The notes under the pieces are model-generated. The model saw only the letters and a list, made by a program, of their open reading frames with translations, was not told where the DNA came from and did not search any database. This document shows positions 8,792 to 19,761 of a DNA stretch of 64,000 bases, piece by piece. Made by a program: the position numbers and the translations under genes. This stretch comes from Methanoculleus horonobensis. GTDB taxonomy: Archaea; Halobacteriota; Methanomicrobia; Methanomicrobiales; Methanoculleaceae. The first letter of the stretch is position 1. Each line of letters begins with the position of its first letter. Location: NCBI RefSeq assembly GCF_001602375.1, contig NZ_BCNY01000014.1, forward strand, positions 186,001 to 250,000, in the 5' to 3' direction.

Positions 8792-8857
8792 CGGTTCCGG
8801 GCACCCGGTTGCCCGATTGGGGTTCGCAACGCTCCCGGGCACGGCAGGTGCAGGAAC

Positions 8858-8865
8858 CTATATAT
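8858..8865 (+). promoter_or_regulatory. TATA box of the TPR protein gene
   Basis: CTATATAT lies 39-46 nt before the ATG at 8904. A transcript starting about 26 nt after the box would have a leader near 17 nt containing the GAGGTG ribosome binding site at 8891-8896. Confidence 0.65.
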
Positions 8866-8903
8866 TGTTACTCCACAGTAAAGGGGGGGCGAGGTGCAGA
8901 CGT

Positions 8904-9347
8904 ATGCCCCAATTGGTTACACCGGAGATGCCCCGCAAGGGTAATGACAGAGATACGTCACGGGCGTACAGCGACGTCGCCACGGAGGGCCTATACGACC
9001 CGGCTGCCCTGAACAACAGGGGTGTGGCGCTTGAACGGGAGGGGCGCTACGAGGAAGCGCTCGCTGCATTCAGTGCAGCAATACTCTGCGACAACGATGA
9101 TGTCTATGCATGGAACAACCGGGCGGTGATCCTCACCCGGCTTGACCGCCACCAGGAAGCGGCGCTTGCGTGCAGGCAGGCGCTCGCGCTCGACCGGTCA
9201 TGCATCTTTGCTCTGGTGACGTACGGCATGGTGCTCGGCAGGCTCGGGAACTATCATGAGGCCGAGAATGTTCTTGCGGTGGCCGAAGACCTCGACCCGC
9301 AGGCCCGGGCGCTCTACCCGGGGAACTCGACGATGACCCGGGCTTGA
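8904..9347 (+). CDS. Small TPR-repeat protein
   Basis: The 147-residue protein carries three tetratricopeptide repeats after a 30-residue variable N-terminus. They begin at PAALNNRGVALEREGRYEEALAAFSAAI, VYAWNNRAVILTRLDRHQEAALACRQAL and FALVTYGMVLGRLGNYHEAENVL. TPRs make protein-protein contacts; no enzymatic domain is attached. The start at 8904 has a GAGGTG ribosome binding site at the right spacing and its own TATA box, so it is probably a single-gene transcript. Methanomicrobiales carry many such small TPR proteins and the partner is unknown. Confidence 0.8.
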   Translation: MPQLVTPEMPRKGNDRDTSRAYSDVATEGLYDPAALNNRGVALEREGRYEEALAAFSAAILCDNDDVYAWNNRAVILTRLDRHQEAALACRQALALDRSCIFALVTYGMVLGRLGNYHEAENVLAVAEDLDPQARALYPGNSTMTRA

Positions 9348-9566
9348 TCGATCGGACTCACTCATTTTTCCGGGGTGCTCGGGGCCGATACACTGTCGGG
9401 TGCGATACGGTTTGCCGTATGGTGCAACCCCATGCACCCCCGCCCGACTCCCGGTCGGCATCACGAGATCGCCGGGTTCGTCCGAACTCCCGGAGAACCT
9501 TACGTTTTTATTCTCCCTGCCGCATAGAGTATACAATCGAGTGCCCTCCGGCACGGAGTCGATCCC

Positions 9567-10916
9567 ATGAAGACGCTCATACTTGCAGGCGGGAGCGGCA
9601 CCCGCCTCTTCCCTCTCTCAAGGGAACAGTATCCGAAACAGTTCATCCCGCTCGTCGACGACGAGTCTCTCTTCCAGAAGACCGTGAAGAGGGCGCTCCT
9701 CTTCTCCTCGCCGCAGGAGATCGCCATCGTCACGAACAGCGATCACCGGTTCCTGGTCAGGGACCAACTTGCCGCCATCAGGTGCGACTGCCGCGTCCTC
9801 GTGGAGCCGGTGGGCAAGAACACCCTGCCGGCGATCTACTACGGCGCCCGCGAGATCACCCGGGACGGGCCGGACACGGTCGCGGTTCTCCCTTCCGATC
9901 ACCTGATCACCGCGCCCGGTCCGTTCCAGGATGCATTCCGCCGGGCGGAGCGGCTTAGCAAGGACTATCTGGTTGTCTTCGGGGTGCGGCCGACCTCGCC
10001 GCACACCGGATACGGCTATATCCGGCCCGGCGAGCCTCTCGGCGACGGCTCGCTCGTGGACGCCTTCGTCGAGAAGCCCGATATCGAGACCGCCGGGCGG
10101 TACGTCGCCGACGGCTACCTCTGGAACTCCGGCATGTTCTGTTTCAATGCCGCCCTCTTCCTTGCCGAGTGCGAGACGTGCGCACCGGAGGTGGCCCGGG
10201 CGTTCGAGCAGCCCCTCGATGAGGCGTACGGTGCAGTCCCCGCCCTCTCCATCGACTACGGGATCATGGAGAAGACCCGGAAGGCGGCGGTCGTGCCGCT
10301 TGAATGCGACTGGAGCGACGTGGGGAACTTCGACGCACTTTACACCGCCCTTAAAAAGAACGGGAGCGGTAACGCCGTCAGGGGCGAGCATATCGGGATC
10401 GACTCCTCCGAGAACCTGATCATCGCCGACCGGTTGATTGCCACCGTCGGGGTTCACAACCTTGCCATCGTCGAGACGAAGGATGCGATCCTGGTCGCCG
10501 CCCGTGACGAGGCCCAGCGGGTGGGCGAGATCGCAAAAGCCCTCCGCGAGAAGGGGGATTCGCGTGCCCTCTTCCACACGCAGGTCCACCGGCCCTGGGG
10601 CTCCTACACGAACCTCGAGGAGGGGCAGTCCTATAAGATCAAGCGGGTCACCGTCCCTCCGAATCGCCGCCTCTCCCTCCAGATGCATCATCACCGCTCC
10701 GAGCACTGGGTGGTCGTCACCGGGTGCGCCGAGGTGACGATCGGGGGCGAGACCTCCCTCCTCCGAAACGGCGAGTCGACATTCGTCCCTGCGGGAACGG
10801 TTCACCGGCTTGCGAACCCCGGCCTCCTGCCGCTCGAACTGATCGAGGTTCAGATCGGGGAGTACACCGGCGAGGACGACATCATCCGGTTCGAGGACGA
10901 CTTCGATCGGACGTGA
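9567..10916 (+). CDS. manC: Mannose-1-phosphate guanylyltransferase / mannose-6-phosphate isomerase (type II, bifunctional)
   Basis: The 449-residue enzyme makes GDP-mannose from mannose-1-phosphate and GTP and, in its C-terminal cupin part, can isomerise fructose-6-phosphate and mannose-6-phosphate. The N-terminal nucleotidyltransferase has LAGGSGTRLFPLSREQYPKQF, then VLPSDHLI and the EKPD segment. The C-terminal domain, from about residue 340, shows HRPWGSYTNLEEG, RLSLQMHHHRSEHWVVV and the metal-binding His/Glu set of type II phosphomannose isomerases. Length matches ManC/AlgA. With the epimerase upstream it likely feeds surface glycan or N-glycan assembly. Confidence 0.93.
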   Translation: MKTLILAGGSGTRLFPLSREQYPKQFIPLVDDESLFQKTVKRALLFSSPQEIAIVTNSDHRFLVRDQLAAIRCDCRVLVEPVGKNTLPAIYYGAREITRDGPDTVAVLPSDHLITAPGPFQDAFRRAERLSKDYLVVFGVRPTSPHTGYGYIRPGEPLGDGSLVDAFVEKPDIETAGRYVADGYLWNSGMFCFNAALFLAECETCAPEVARAFEQPLDEAYGAVPALSIDYGIMEKTRKAAVVPLECDWSDVGNFDALYTALKKNGSGNAVRGEHIGIDSSENLIIADRLIATVGVHNLAIVETKDAILVAARDEAQRVGEIAKALREKGDSRALFHTQVHRPWGSYTNLEEGQSYKIKRVTVPPNRRLSLQMHHHRSEHWVVVTGCAEVTIGGETSLLRNGESTFVPAGTVHRLANPGLLPLELIEVQIGEYTGEDDIIRFEDDFDRT

Positions 10917-11049
10917 GCGGCAACGGGTTGGCCGCCCCCCCCTTCCCGGCCATCCCGTCCGCCCGCGACCAAACCGATATAATCCCGGGGTACATAAAAT
11001 ATAAGAGCTGATACCTGCGGTATCGGCGGTTCGAGTTCGTTTCTCTCGC

Positions 11050-11122
11050 ACCCCCGTAGTGTAGTGGTCAATCATGCAGGACTTTGGATCCGGCGACGGC
11101 GGTTCGAATCCGCCCGGGGGTA
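11050..11122 (+). tRNA. tRNA-Gln (anticodon TTG)
   Basis: A 73-nt cloverleaf can be drawn by hand. The 7-bp acceptor stem pairs ACCCCCG (11050-11056) with CGGGGGT (11115-11121), with discriminator A at 11122. The anticodon loop is C-T-TTG-G-A, giving TTG (Gln), and the T arm is GGCGG-TTCGAAT-CCGCC. The A1-U72 pair is typical of archaeal tRNA-Gln, which is charged with Glu and then amidated. One mismatch sits in the anticodon stem. CCA is not encoded. An AT-rich box (about 10993-11004) precedes it. Confidence 0.93.
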
Positions 11123-11242
11123 TTACGTTCGTCCGGCCCTCCTTTTGCGTCTCTTACTTCCATGCGAGTATTTCGGAGTCACCCTCATCCCACCGGCGGT
11201 GCGATCGGAAGGGATTTCCCGGCGTACGGTGAGCATACGAAA

Positions 11243-13154
<1,912 letters not shown>

Positions 13155-13285
13155 TGGGGGGGGTCTCTGAGACCCGTATCGGCAGTGGAATCTCCGGCGC
13201 GGCGGAGAAGCCGTCCCGGATCGCCCTGCAACTCACCGGTGTTCCACGTACTTCTTAAGGGCTCCCTCCCAGATCATGGGTGACC

Positions 13286-14473
13286 ATGGAAAGCGCTGCC
13301 CTAGCAATTGAGATCCAGATGAGCCTCCTCCTCTTCCTCGCGCTCGCCGGCTACCTCGTGGCATCCCGTATCAACCAGTCGGCGACGATCGGGGCGATTC
13401 TTGTGGGGGTTCTGGTCGGACCGAGCGTGCTCGGCCTGATCACCTACACGGACTTCGTCGCGACCCTGGCGCATCTCGGAGCAATCATCCTCCTCTTCGT
13501 CATAGGCTTCGAATTTAACATCAGGGATATCCTCGATCCGCGCTACGGCGTCATCGGCCTTGTCGGCGTGGTCGTCCCGTGGATAGGCGGTTACGCCACT
13601 GCCGTCTTCTTCGGGTTCGACTTCGCGAGCGCGGTCTTCATCGGCACGGCGCTGACAGCGACGAGTATCGCCATAACCGCAAACGTTCTCAAGGAGATCG
13701 GCGTGCTCCAGACCCCGGCAGCGAAGGCAATCATCGGTGCCGCGGTCATCGACGACGTCCTCTCCCTCCTGGTGCTTGCCGTCTCCACCGATCTGGTGGT
13801 GAGCGGGGATATCTCGGCGGTATCGGTCGGCGTGATGCTCGGCAAGGCCGTTGGATTCATCGTCGTCGCCGGCGCCGTCGGGTACTTCGGCATCCGAAAG
13901 GTCATCGAGCGAATGGACGCAACTCCTCTGGCGCGGAAATATCCGGAATTCGTCTTCATCTTCGCCATGATGGTGGCGTTCCTGTATGCGATGCTCGCCG
14001 ACCTGGTGGGCTTATCGGGCATCATCGGTGCGTTCCTTGCCGGGGTTGCCTTTGCCGGCGTCGAGCTCCGGCAGAGTAAGGGCGTCCACGAGGGCGCCGA
14101 ATACTTCCAGATCGTCTTCGCCTCGATCTTCTTCGTATCGCTCGGAATCCTCGCGGACATCCGTGCGCTCACATCCGACATGGTCCTCTTCCTCCTGGTG
14201 CTGACCCTGATCGCCATCGTCACCAAGGTCCTCGGGTGTGCTCTCCCTGCCCGGGCGATGGGGATGTGCCGTGAGGACTCCCTTATCATCGGGTTCGGGA
14301 TGGCCCCGCGGGGCGAGGTGGCGATGATCGTCGCGCTGATCGGGCTCGAGTCGGGGCTGATCGGCCAGAGCGTCTTCGTGGTGGTTGTCTTGATGAGCCT
14401 GCTGACCACGCTCATCACCCCGATCGTCTACCGGAACTGGTTCTACAAAGGCGCATACTGCCCTGTCGACTGA
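13286..14473 (+). CDS. Na+/H+ antiporter-like cation:proton antiporter, CPA2 family
   Basis: The 395-residue integral membrane protein has about 12 hydrophobic segments and no large soluble tail, so no RCK/TrkA regulatory domain follows. The transport core includes the unwound-helix motif ALTATSIAITANVL and the AAVIDDVLSL pair of aspartates on the next helix, the signature of electrogenic CPA2 antiporters of the NapA type. The ATG at 13286 is preceded by GGGTG; a GTG at 13280 would add two residues. A methanogen that couples energy to a sodium gradient would use it for Na+ or pH balance. Ion specificity (Na+ or K+) is inference. Confidence 0.87.
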   Translation: MESAALAIEIQMSLLLFLALAGYLVASRINQSATIGAILVGVLVGPSVLGLITYTDFVATLAHLGAIILLFVIGFEFNIRDILDPRYGVIGLVGVVVPWIGGYATAVFFGFDFASAVFIGTALTATSIAITANVLKEIGVLQTPAAKAIIGAAVIDDVLSLLVLAVSTDLVVSGDISAVSVGVMLGKAVGFIVVAGAVGYFGIRKVIERMDATPLARKYPEFVFIFAMMVAFLYAMLADLVGLSGIIGAFLAGVAFAGVELRQSKGVHEGAEYFQIVFASIFFVSLGILADIRALTSDMVLFLLVLTLIAIVTKVLGCALPARAMGMCREDSLIIGFGMAPRGEVAMIVALIGLESGLIGQSVFVVVVLMSLLTTLITPIVYRNWFYKGAYCPVD

Positions 14474-14493
14474 TGCAGGGGAAGAGCCTGAAC

Positions 14494-14536
14494 CCTTTTT
14501 TTCATCAATCTCTCCCCTCATCGTGCGATAAAAAAA
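14494..14536. terminator. Back-to-back T-rich terminators between convergent genes
   Basis: A T-run at 14496-14502 follows the antiporter stop on the plus strand. An A-run at 14529-14536 is a T-run for the minus-strand ferritin-like gene, which ends at 14561. Oligo-T tracts are sufficient for termination by archaeal RNA polymerase. Confidence 0.6.
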
Positions 14537-14560
14537 GTGGCGGAGCCGCGAAACCCCACC

Positions 14561-15016
14561 TTACCAGGCTTCCGGAAACGCCATGTTGGTGTAGATGTCC
14601 TCGAGGCGCGCCTTGTGGCCCCGCTCCATTGAGGCGAGGCTCTCGAAGAGTTCGATCTGATCCGGGTCAACGCTGAGGCCCGCGAGCTGGGTGTACATCT
14701 GCATTGCGTCGAGTTCTTTTCTGATTGCGATGACGAGGCCGTCGAGCGGCTTTAAGTCGGCCGAGAGCGGTGGCGTCTCCAGGGCATCGGCAACTTTGTA
14801 GTCCCGCTTTGTGTTGAACGCGAGTTTCCCCGGTTCCTTCGTGAGAAGGGCTTCGAGGGTCTTTCGGTGTTTGCTCTCCTCCCCGGCGAGCTCGTTGAAG
14901 AGGTTTTTCAGGTTCTCGTCCGTGACCTTCTCCTTGACTGTGCGGTAGAAGGTGTATGCCTCGATCTCGCGGTCGATGGCATTCGATATGATGGAACGGT
15001 ATTCTTCGGTGTCCAT
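14561..15016 (-). CDS. Ferritin-like/rubrerythrin-family di-iron protein
   Basis: The 151-residue all-helical protein has the ferritin-like di-iron layout: EIEAYTFYR in the first helix, GEESKHRKTLEAL as the ExxH of the second, then RKELDAMQMYTQLA and ASMERGHKARLEDIY in the third and fourth. It lacks the rubredoxin CxxC domain of full rubrerythrin, so it is the short form. Such proteins remove peroxide or store iron in strict anaerobes. The ATG at 15016 gives MDTEEYRS; a GTG at 15028 would add four residues. A mosaic repeat element begins about 190 bp upstream of its start. Confidence 0.85.
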   Translation of the reverse strand: MDTEEYRSIISNAIDREIEAYTFYRTVKEKVTDENLKNLFNELAGEESKHRKTLEALLTKEPGKLAFNTKRDYKVADALETPPLSADLKPLDGLVIAIRKELDAMQMYTQLAGLSVDPDQIELFESLASMERGHKARLEDIYTNMAFPEAW

Positions 15017-15205
15017 GACTTTATGCACCGGTGGGACAGTAGTATTTGAGGCTTTTAAACCTTGTCAGGGGCGGGGTTTGGTAGGGTGGTGGCAAGGCGT
15101 GGTGGGGGATGGTTTGGGGATGGGAGGATGAGTGGTCAAACTGACGATGTCAAACATTGGGTTCCCGCCCTACTGTTGTCAGAAATGTCACAAACCGTAA
15201 ACGGC

Positions 15206-15610
15206 TTTCCACCGGCTTCGCACCTTCGGTGCTCTAGCTCCGGTTCTCCGAACCATCGCCTATCGCCATGGACTGCCCCCGCCCCCTGGGGCGGGGTGCG
15301 ACGGGCCATGGGGCCGGAGCATGAGCACCGCAGGTGCGGAGGAGGAGGCCGGAGACCGGGCGGGGTGTGACGGACGGGACGTCCGGAGCTTGAGAAGACC
15401 GAAGGTCTTCGAGTGGGGGTTACAGGAATTCCCTCGTATGTGGAGACAGGGGAGGGGGGATGCTCCCCCCTCCCCGTCAGCCCCACCCCCGATGGCGATA
15501 TGCGACTGGCCGAAGGTGCGACATTCCTCTGGAACGGAGTTCGAGCACCGGAGGTGCGGGGGCAGGAGCACGAGCACCGAAGGTGCGTAGTCCCCACGGT
15601 CCACTGCAAT
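15206..15610. repeat. Mosaic hairpin-repeat array, including a 61-bp ends-only element
   Basis: The region is a chain of short palindromes with 3-4 nt loops. Examples are GCACC-GCA-GGTGC, GAAGACC-GAA-GGTCTTC, GGACG-GGA-CGTCC, GAAC-GGA-GTTC and GCACC-GAA-GGTGC, joined by GAGCATGAG, GAGCTTGAG or GAGCACGAG. At 15440-15500 the two element ends lie almost next to each other: GTGGAGACAGGGGAGGGGGG on the left and ATGGCGATA (reverse of TATCGCCAT) on the right. This looks like a minimal element without interior modules. Another TATCGCCAT is at 15261-15269. The array lies between the 5' side of the ferritin-like gene and the 3' end of thrS. Open frames across it (15136-15609 and others) are by-products of the repeats. 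Confidence 0.85.
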
Positions 15611-15631
15611 GAACCCCTCCTTATACCGTTG

Positions 15632-15788
15632 CATTAGCAATCACAGCCACCTGCCTCCTGACCTTGCTCCACTGAACCAAACCACGATCAGTGGAGGTTT
15701 GAGCAGCCTCTGCCTGGTTAACCCTCATTGAAAAAGCATGCAGTTGGAAAGAATCCTGAACTGCAGGACACTGTGCAGAAGAAAATCT
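15632..15788 (-). other. AT-richer patch with a possible gene remnant
   Basis: Between the repeat array and the thrS terminator the base composition drops. One minus-strand frame is protein-like: it reads SMRVNQAEAAQTSTDRGLV and ends at a TAA near 15632. Only about 35 codons follow its ATG, and there is no ribosome binding site. It could be the stub of a transferred gene or transposase. I do not recognise the family. Confidence 0.3.
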
Positions 15789-15795
15789 AAAAAAA
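15789..15795 (-). terminator. T-run terminator after thrS
   Basis: Directly after the thrS stop the minus strand has a run of seven T inside an AT-rich stretch (about 15781-15806), as expected for archaeal intrinsic termination. Confidence 0.6.
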
Positions 15796-15799
15796 GAGA

Positions 15800-17635
15800 T
15801 TAAATAAACCGGGGCTTCCGCGAGAGAAGCTTCGGCGTGTAGAGCGGCCGGAAGGGCTTTCCGGCGGTTTCGAGTTTGACCGCCTGGACGAGTTCGCTCT
15901 CGGTCATCGTCTCCTTGTAGGGCTTCTTCTTCTCCGAGAGTTTCCGGATGGTGATCATGAGCCGGCCGGTCTCGGCTTCCTGGTCGCCGATCACTGCGAC
16001 GTAGGGCACCCAGTCCATCCCGGCCTCGCGGATCTTCTTGTTCACGCTCTCGTCCCGGTCGTCGACATCCGCCCGGATACCGGCCGCGTTCAGCCGGGTG
16101 CCGATCTCTTCCGCGAAACAGACATGCCGCTCCGCCACCGGCACCAGCCTGACCTGGGTCGGGGCGAGCCAGGTTGGGAACGAGGGAACCTCCTGTGCCG
16201 CGGTGCCCTCGAGCATCGCGCAGATCACCCGCTCGATCGAGCCCGTCGGCGAGCAGTGGAGGATCGGGGGATGAACCTCCGTTCCGTCCGGTGCGTAGTA
16301 CTTGATATCGAACCGGTCGGCGCTCTCCACGTCGATCTGGACGGTCGGGTTCTCGATGGGTCTCCCCTGTGCATCGATCGCCGCGAGGTCGACCTTTGCT
16401 ATCCAGTAGTGAGTCCGCTCCGAGAGAACCTCAATCAGCATCGGCACGCCAGACTTCGCGACGATCCCCTTCACCCAGAGTTCATACTGGTCGAAGAAGT
16501 CGCGGGTGCACCGGAAGACCCCGACGAGCGGGGTCTCGAGATCCTCGCCGGTCTTCCAGCCTATCGCGAGCTGCTCCTCGAACGCCGTGAGCGCGCCGTC
16601 TGCGTCGCGGCAGAGGGTGTGCATGTCGGGCATCGTGAATGCGCGCAGACGCTTCAGGCCGATAACCTCGCCCTTCTGCTCGTGGCGGAACGAGTAGGTC
16701 GAGAGTTCGTAGAGTTTCAGCGGGAGGGTGTTCGGCGAGATATGCATGTCGTGCATGATCGAGAACATCCCGAAACACGCCGCGAACCGGAGCATCATGT
16801 CGCGGTTGCCGCTCTTGAACCGGTACTGCCGCTCCCCGAACTTGGCCGCGTGCTCCGCGATCGCCTTATCGCCGAGGTCGTACATCACCGGGGTCTCGAC
16901 CGGCATCCCGCCGTAGTCGAGCACCTGTGTGAGGACGTAGTCGGAGAGAAGGTCGCGGATCAGCTTGCCCCGGGGCATCCAGCGGTGGTTTCCAACATCC
17001 GCGCGTGGTTCGTACTCCACGAGCTCCTTCGCACGCATCAGGTCGACGTGAACCGGCTCGGCCCCTTCCGGCCCCGGGTACCCTAGTTCCTTCCGGATCA
17101 GGGCGGCGAAGGGCGTCTCCTCCTTCGCGTAGTCGGCTGCGTCTTTGCGGTCACCTTCAGGGGTGATGACGAAGAACTCGTGCTCGATCTCCTTCTTCGG
17201 CGCGGCCGCCCCTTCTCCCGGGACGATCGTCCGCGAGAGTTCGGAGAGCGGGTGGCCCTTGCAGGAGAGCGAGAATGCCTTATACCAGCCGAACGGCGCA
17301 CGTTTCACGACGAAACCGTCCGTACCGTTGAGAATATCCTGGATACCCTTAAGAGCGCTCACCGCTGCATCCGGCGATGCAAGGTCGGAGGAGAGGTGGG
17401 CATAGGGGTAGATCATGATATTGGTGGTGCCGAGCTGCCGGGCAGTGGTAACGATCTCGTCGGCCGCCTGCCTGACGGCATCCTCGATGTTCTCCTCGTC
17501 GACAGACTCAACCGCGCAGAAGACGGCAAGCGCCTCATCAAGGGCGTCCTTTGGGACGGCATCCTCTTCGGCGACCTTCGTCTTCTTCCGGGCCTCGTAT
17601 TCGATATGATCAGAGTGGATCAGAAGAAGTCGCAT
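15800..17635 (-). CDS. thrS: Threonyl-tRNA synthetase, archaeal type
   Basis: ThrRS charges tRNA-Thr. The 611-residue protein begins [20 protein letters not shown], the archaeal N-terminal editing domain related to D-aminoacyl-tRNA deacylase, in place of the bacterial editing domain. The class II core follows with [21 protein letters not shown] (motif 2 region), zinc-site residues around the [11 protein letters not shown] segment and motif 3 near [18 protein letters not shown]. The anticodon-binding domain occupies the C-terminal 110 residues ([19 protein letters not shown]). It stands alone with its own TATA box. Confidence 0.95.
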   Translation of the reverse strand: MRLLLIHSDHIEYEARKKTKVAEEDAVPKDALDEALAVFCAVESVDEENIEDAVRQAADEIVTTARQLGTTNIMIYPYAHLSSDLASPDAAVSALKGIQDILNGTDGFVVKRAPFGWYKAFSLSCKGHPLSELSRTIVPGEGAAAPKKEIEHEFFVITPEGDRKDAADYAKEETPFAALIRKELGYPGPEGAEPVHVDLMRAKELVEYEPRADVGNHRWMPRGKLIRDLLSDYVLTQVLDYGGMPVETPVMYDLGDKAIAEHAAKFGERQYRFKSGNRDMMLRFAACFGMFSIMHDMHISPNTLPLKLYELSTYSFRHEQKGEVIGLKRLRAFTMPDMHTLCRDADGALTAFEEQLAIGWKTGEDLETPLVGVFRCTRDFFDQYELWVKGIVAKSGVPMLIEVLSERTHYWIAKVDLAAIDAQGRPIENPTVQIDVESADRFDIKYYAPDGTEVHPPILHCSPTGSIERVICAMLEGTAAQEVPSFPTWLAPTQVRLVPVAERHVCFAEEIGTRLNAAGIRADVDDRDESVNKKIREAGMDWVPYVAVIGDQEAETGRLMITIRKLSEKKKPYKETMTESELVQAVKLETAGKPFRPLYTPKLLSRKPRFI

Positions 17636-17673
17636 TGGTATCCCCAGTTGAATCGTTCAATATCTGTTTTCCT

Positions 17674-17681
17674 GCTATATA
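17674..17681 (-). promoter_or_regulatory. TATA box of thrS
   Basis: CTATATAG lies about 42 nt before the thrS ATG at 17635. This predicts transcription start near 17651 and a leader of about 16 nt. Confidence 0.6.
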
Positions 17682-17776
17682 GTGCATGACGCTCGGCGGG
17701 CGGGGGGCACGTGCCCCGGGTCGCCGCTCCTGCCGCGGTATGGGCGGAGGCGTCGAGTTTCACCGGATTCCCGGCA

Positions 17777-18340
17777 TCACTCCTCTGCGCGGCGCGCGTT
17801 CTCGTGGTAGCGGGAGAGGGTCGCCTGCCGCTGATCCATGTACTTCGCGTCCTGCTTCATGTTGTAGGGGCGCGCGGCGCGATCTGTTCTGTAGAAGACC
17901 AGTTGCCCGATCGGCATCCCCGCGTAGACCTTGACCGGCCGGGAGTTCACGTTGCACATCTCGAGCGTGATCGTCCCCCGAAAGCCTGCGTCGATCCAGC
18001 CTCCCGTCTGGTGGAGTTCGACCCCGAGACGCGCGATGCTGCTCTTCCCCTCGATGCTCGCAACGATGTCGTCGGGGAGTTCGATCGCCTCGAGCGTCTC
18101 GGCGAGGAGGAACCGACCCGGTGCGAGGACGATCGAGTCGGCCACCATCTCTTCGGTCTCGGCGCAGACGGTCTCGCTGTCGTAGGGGTCGATCACGCTC
18201 TCTCCCGGAACGTACCAGACAAAGTGCGAACCGAGCCTGATATCCAGGGAATTTGGCTGGATCAGGGAGGGTTCGAAGGGATCAACCCCGATGTGCCCGC
18301 GCCTGATGCGGTCTTCTATCTGCCAGTCGACAAGAATCAT
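17777..18340 (-). CDS. dcd: dCTP deaminase
   Basis: The 187-residue enzyme deaminates dCTP to dUTP for thymidylate synthesis; some archaeal members also hydrolyse dUTP to dUMP. The family motifs are present: [24 protein letters not shown], the catalytic-site [14 protein letters not shown], and [16 protein letters not shown] with the essential Glu, followed by [12 protein letters not shown] start it at the ATG at 18340 ([12 protein letters not shown]); the frame stays open a further 7 codons. It follows the trmJ-like gene by 22 nt and is the last gene of the long minus-strand operon. Whether it is mono- or bifunctional cannot be told from sequence alone. Confidence 0.92.
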   Translation of the reverse strand: MILVDWQIEDRIRRGHIGVDPFEPSLIQPNSLDIRLGSHFVWYVPGESVIDPYDSETVCAETEEMVADSIVLAPGRFLLAETLEAIELPDDIVASIEGKSSIARLGVELHQTGGWIDAGFRGTITLEMCNVNSRPVKVYAGMPIGQLVFYRTDRAARPYNMKQDAKYMDQRQATLSRYHENARRAEE

Positions 18341-18362
18341 TCCAATATATCTCTCCCGCAAA

Positions 18363-19061
18363 CTATTCTTTGTTTTCGAGATGCCACTCCGTCCGGCGCA
18401 TCAGCCCGTGAAGCGTGCTCGCCTCGCGGATGGTCAGTTTCGTCCGGCCGAGCACTCGACGGATCAGGGTCATCGTGTTCTCCCGCTTGAAGTCCGGGTG
18501 GTCGATACGGTTCAGGAACGCGTCGATGTGCCGGTAGAGCGAATCCATCTCGACGGGGCTTGCGAGCGGGTAGGTCCCGCGCGGCAGGTTCGCAAGCTCG
18601 TAGCAGAGGATGCCGACCGCGTGAGAGAGGTTGAGGATAGGATAGATCTCCGAGGTCGGGATGGTGCAGATGAGGTTTGCGCGCTTAAGTTCTGTGTTCG
18701 CGAGCCCCCAGTTCTCCCGGCCGAAGAGGATCGCGACCGTGCCGTCGATATCGCCGACGATCTCCCTGACCTCCGCCGGCGCGTAGTAGGGCATCCGCAT
18801 CGGGGTGCAGACCGACTTGCTCACCTCGCCGGTCGTCGCGACGACAAAGTCGAACTCGTTATAGACCTCCTCGACCGTCATCCGCTGGGCGCCCTCGAGG
18901 ACGTCGCGGGCGTGGGAGGCGCGCATGATCGCGTCGTCGCCGAGCGCACAGGGGTTGACGAGAACCAGCCGGGTGAACCCGAAGTTCTTCATCACCCGGG
19001 CGGTAAACCCGACGTTTCCCTCATAGAGGGGTTCGATCAGGACGATTGAGATCTCGGGCAT
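18363..19061 (-). CDS. SPOUT RNA methyltransferase, TrmJ/TrmH family
   Basis: The 232-residue protein is a SpoU-type SPOUT methyltransferase that would 2'-O-methylate a tRNA or rRNA ribose. The N-terminal [26 protein letters not shown] carries the motif 1 Asn and Arg. The knot is formed by [16 protein letters not shown] and [23 protein letters not shown] (motifs 2 and 3). Archaeal TrmJ methylates position 32 of tRNAs, which fits length and motif spacing. It starts 3 nt after the GGGP synthase stop, so the two genes are in one transcript. Confidence 0.88.
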   Translation of the reverse strand: MPEISIVLIEPLYEGNVGFTARVMKNFGFTRLVLVNPCALGDDAIMRASHARDVLEGAQRMTVEEVYNEFDFVVATTGEVSKSVCTPMRMPYYAPAEVREIVGDIDGTVAILFGRENWGLANTELKRANLICTIPTSEIYPILNLSHAVGILCYELANLPRGTYPLASPVEMDSLYRHIDAFLNRIDHPDFKRENTMTLIRRVLGRTKLTIREASTLHGLMRRTEWHLENKE

Positions 19062-19064
19062 GCC

Positions 19065-19757
19065 TCACTGTACCGCCCGGACCGTCGCCCGGAGCACGTC
19101 GATCCCTTCCTCGTAGACCGCGTTCCCCACGACGATCGTGTCGGCATAACGGCCCATCTCCGCCGCCTGCTCGGCCGAACGGATCCCGCCGCCGTAGTAG
19201 AGGGTGGCGTGCTCGACAGCCTCGGATGCCGCCTGCACGATTGCAGGATCCCCATAGGTTCCGCTGTACTCGATGTAGACGATCGGGAACCGGAAATAGC
19301 GGTCCGCGACCTCTGCGAACGCGGCCACGTCCCCGGCCGAGAGGCTGCAGTCTGCCCCCGTCACCCGGCCGACGGCCGAGTTCGGGTTGAGGACGATGTA
19401 GGCCTCGGGCACCACCATATCCCAGTCGATGCTGCTCGTGTGGCGCAGCCAGGCGTAGTGCTTCCCGACGACCCAGCGGACGTCGTTCGTGTTCAATACG
19501 CTCGGCACGAAGAGGTGGTCGATCCCCCTATCAAAGATGGCGCAGTCGGGGCTCGCTGGTTCCACCACCAGCGGCACCCCATAGGAGGAGACCAGATCCA
19601 GGAGTTCGTGGAGGTTCTCCCGCGTCACGTTCAGCGTGCCCGAGAGCATCAGGGCGTCGGTTCCGCTCGTCGCGATCTCCTCGACGACTCCTTTCGGGAG
19701 GCGTTTATCGGGGTCAAGTTTCGTTACGTGTGCCCAGGTCTTCCAGTTCGCGTGCAT
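19065..19757 (-). CDS. Phosphoglycerol geranylgeranyltransferase (GGGP synthase)
   Basis: GGGP synthase joins geranylgeranyl diphosphate to sn-glycerol-1-phosphate, the first committed step of archaeal ether lipids. The 230-residue TIM-barrel protein shows the PcrB/GGGPS pattern: NWKTWAHVTKLDPDK at the N-terminus, ATSGTDALMLSGT, VVEPASPDCAIF, the YIEYSGTYGDP segment that binds the phosphate and catalytic Glu, and LYYGGGIRS and VVGNAVYEEG for phosphate binding. The start follows topA by 4 nt. It sits in an operon with topA and tRNA-modifying genes, a lineage-typical grouping with no mechanistic link I know of. Confidence 0.93.
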   Translation of the reverse strand: MHANWKTWAHVTKLDPDKRLPKGVVEEIATSGTDALMLSGTLNVTRENLHELLDLVSSYGVPLVVEPASPDCAIFDRGIDHLFVPSVLNTNDVRWVVGKHYAWLRHTSSIDWDMVVPEAYIVLNPNSAVGRVTGADCSLSAGDVAAFAEVADRYFRFPIVYIEYSGTYGDPAIVQAASEAVEHATLYYGGGIRSAEQAAEMGRYADTIVVGNAVYEEGIDVLRATVRAVQ

Positions 19758-19761
19758 GGTG

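Noticed and set aside
15440-15485. G-quadruplex as the purpose of the G-runs in the element ends
   Set aside because: The G-run is matched by a C-run in the same strand in every copy (GGGGGG...CCCCCC), which favours a hairpin; four separated G-tracts are not consistently kept.
15136-15640. Open frames through the repeat array, also at 55117-55824 and 61326-61910
   Set aside because: They translate the hairpin words themselves (for example repeated CSSSLRSH-type peptides) in several frames on both strands, so they are artefacts of the repeats.
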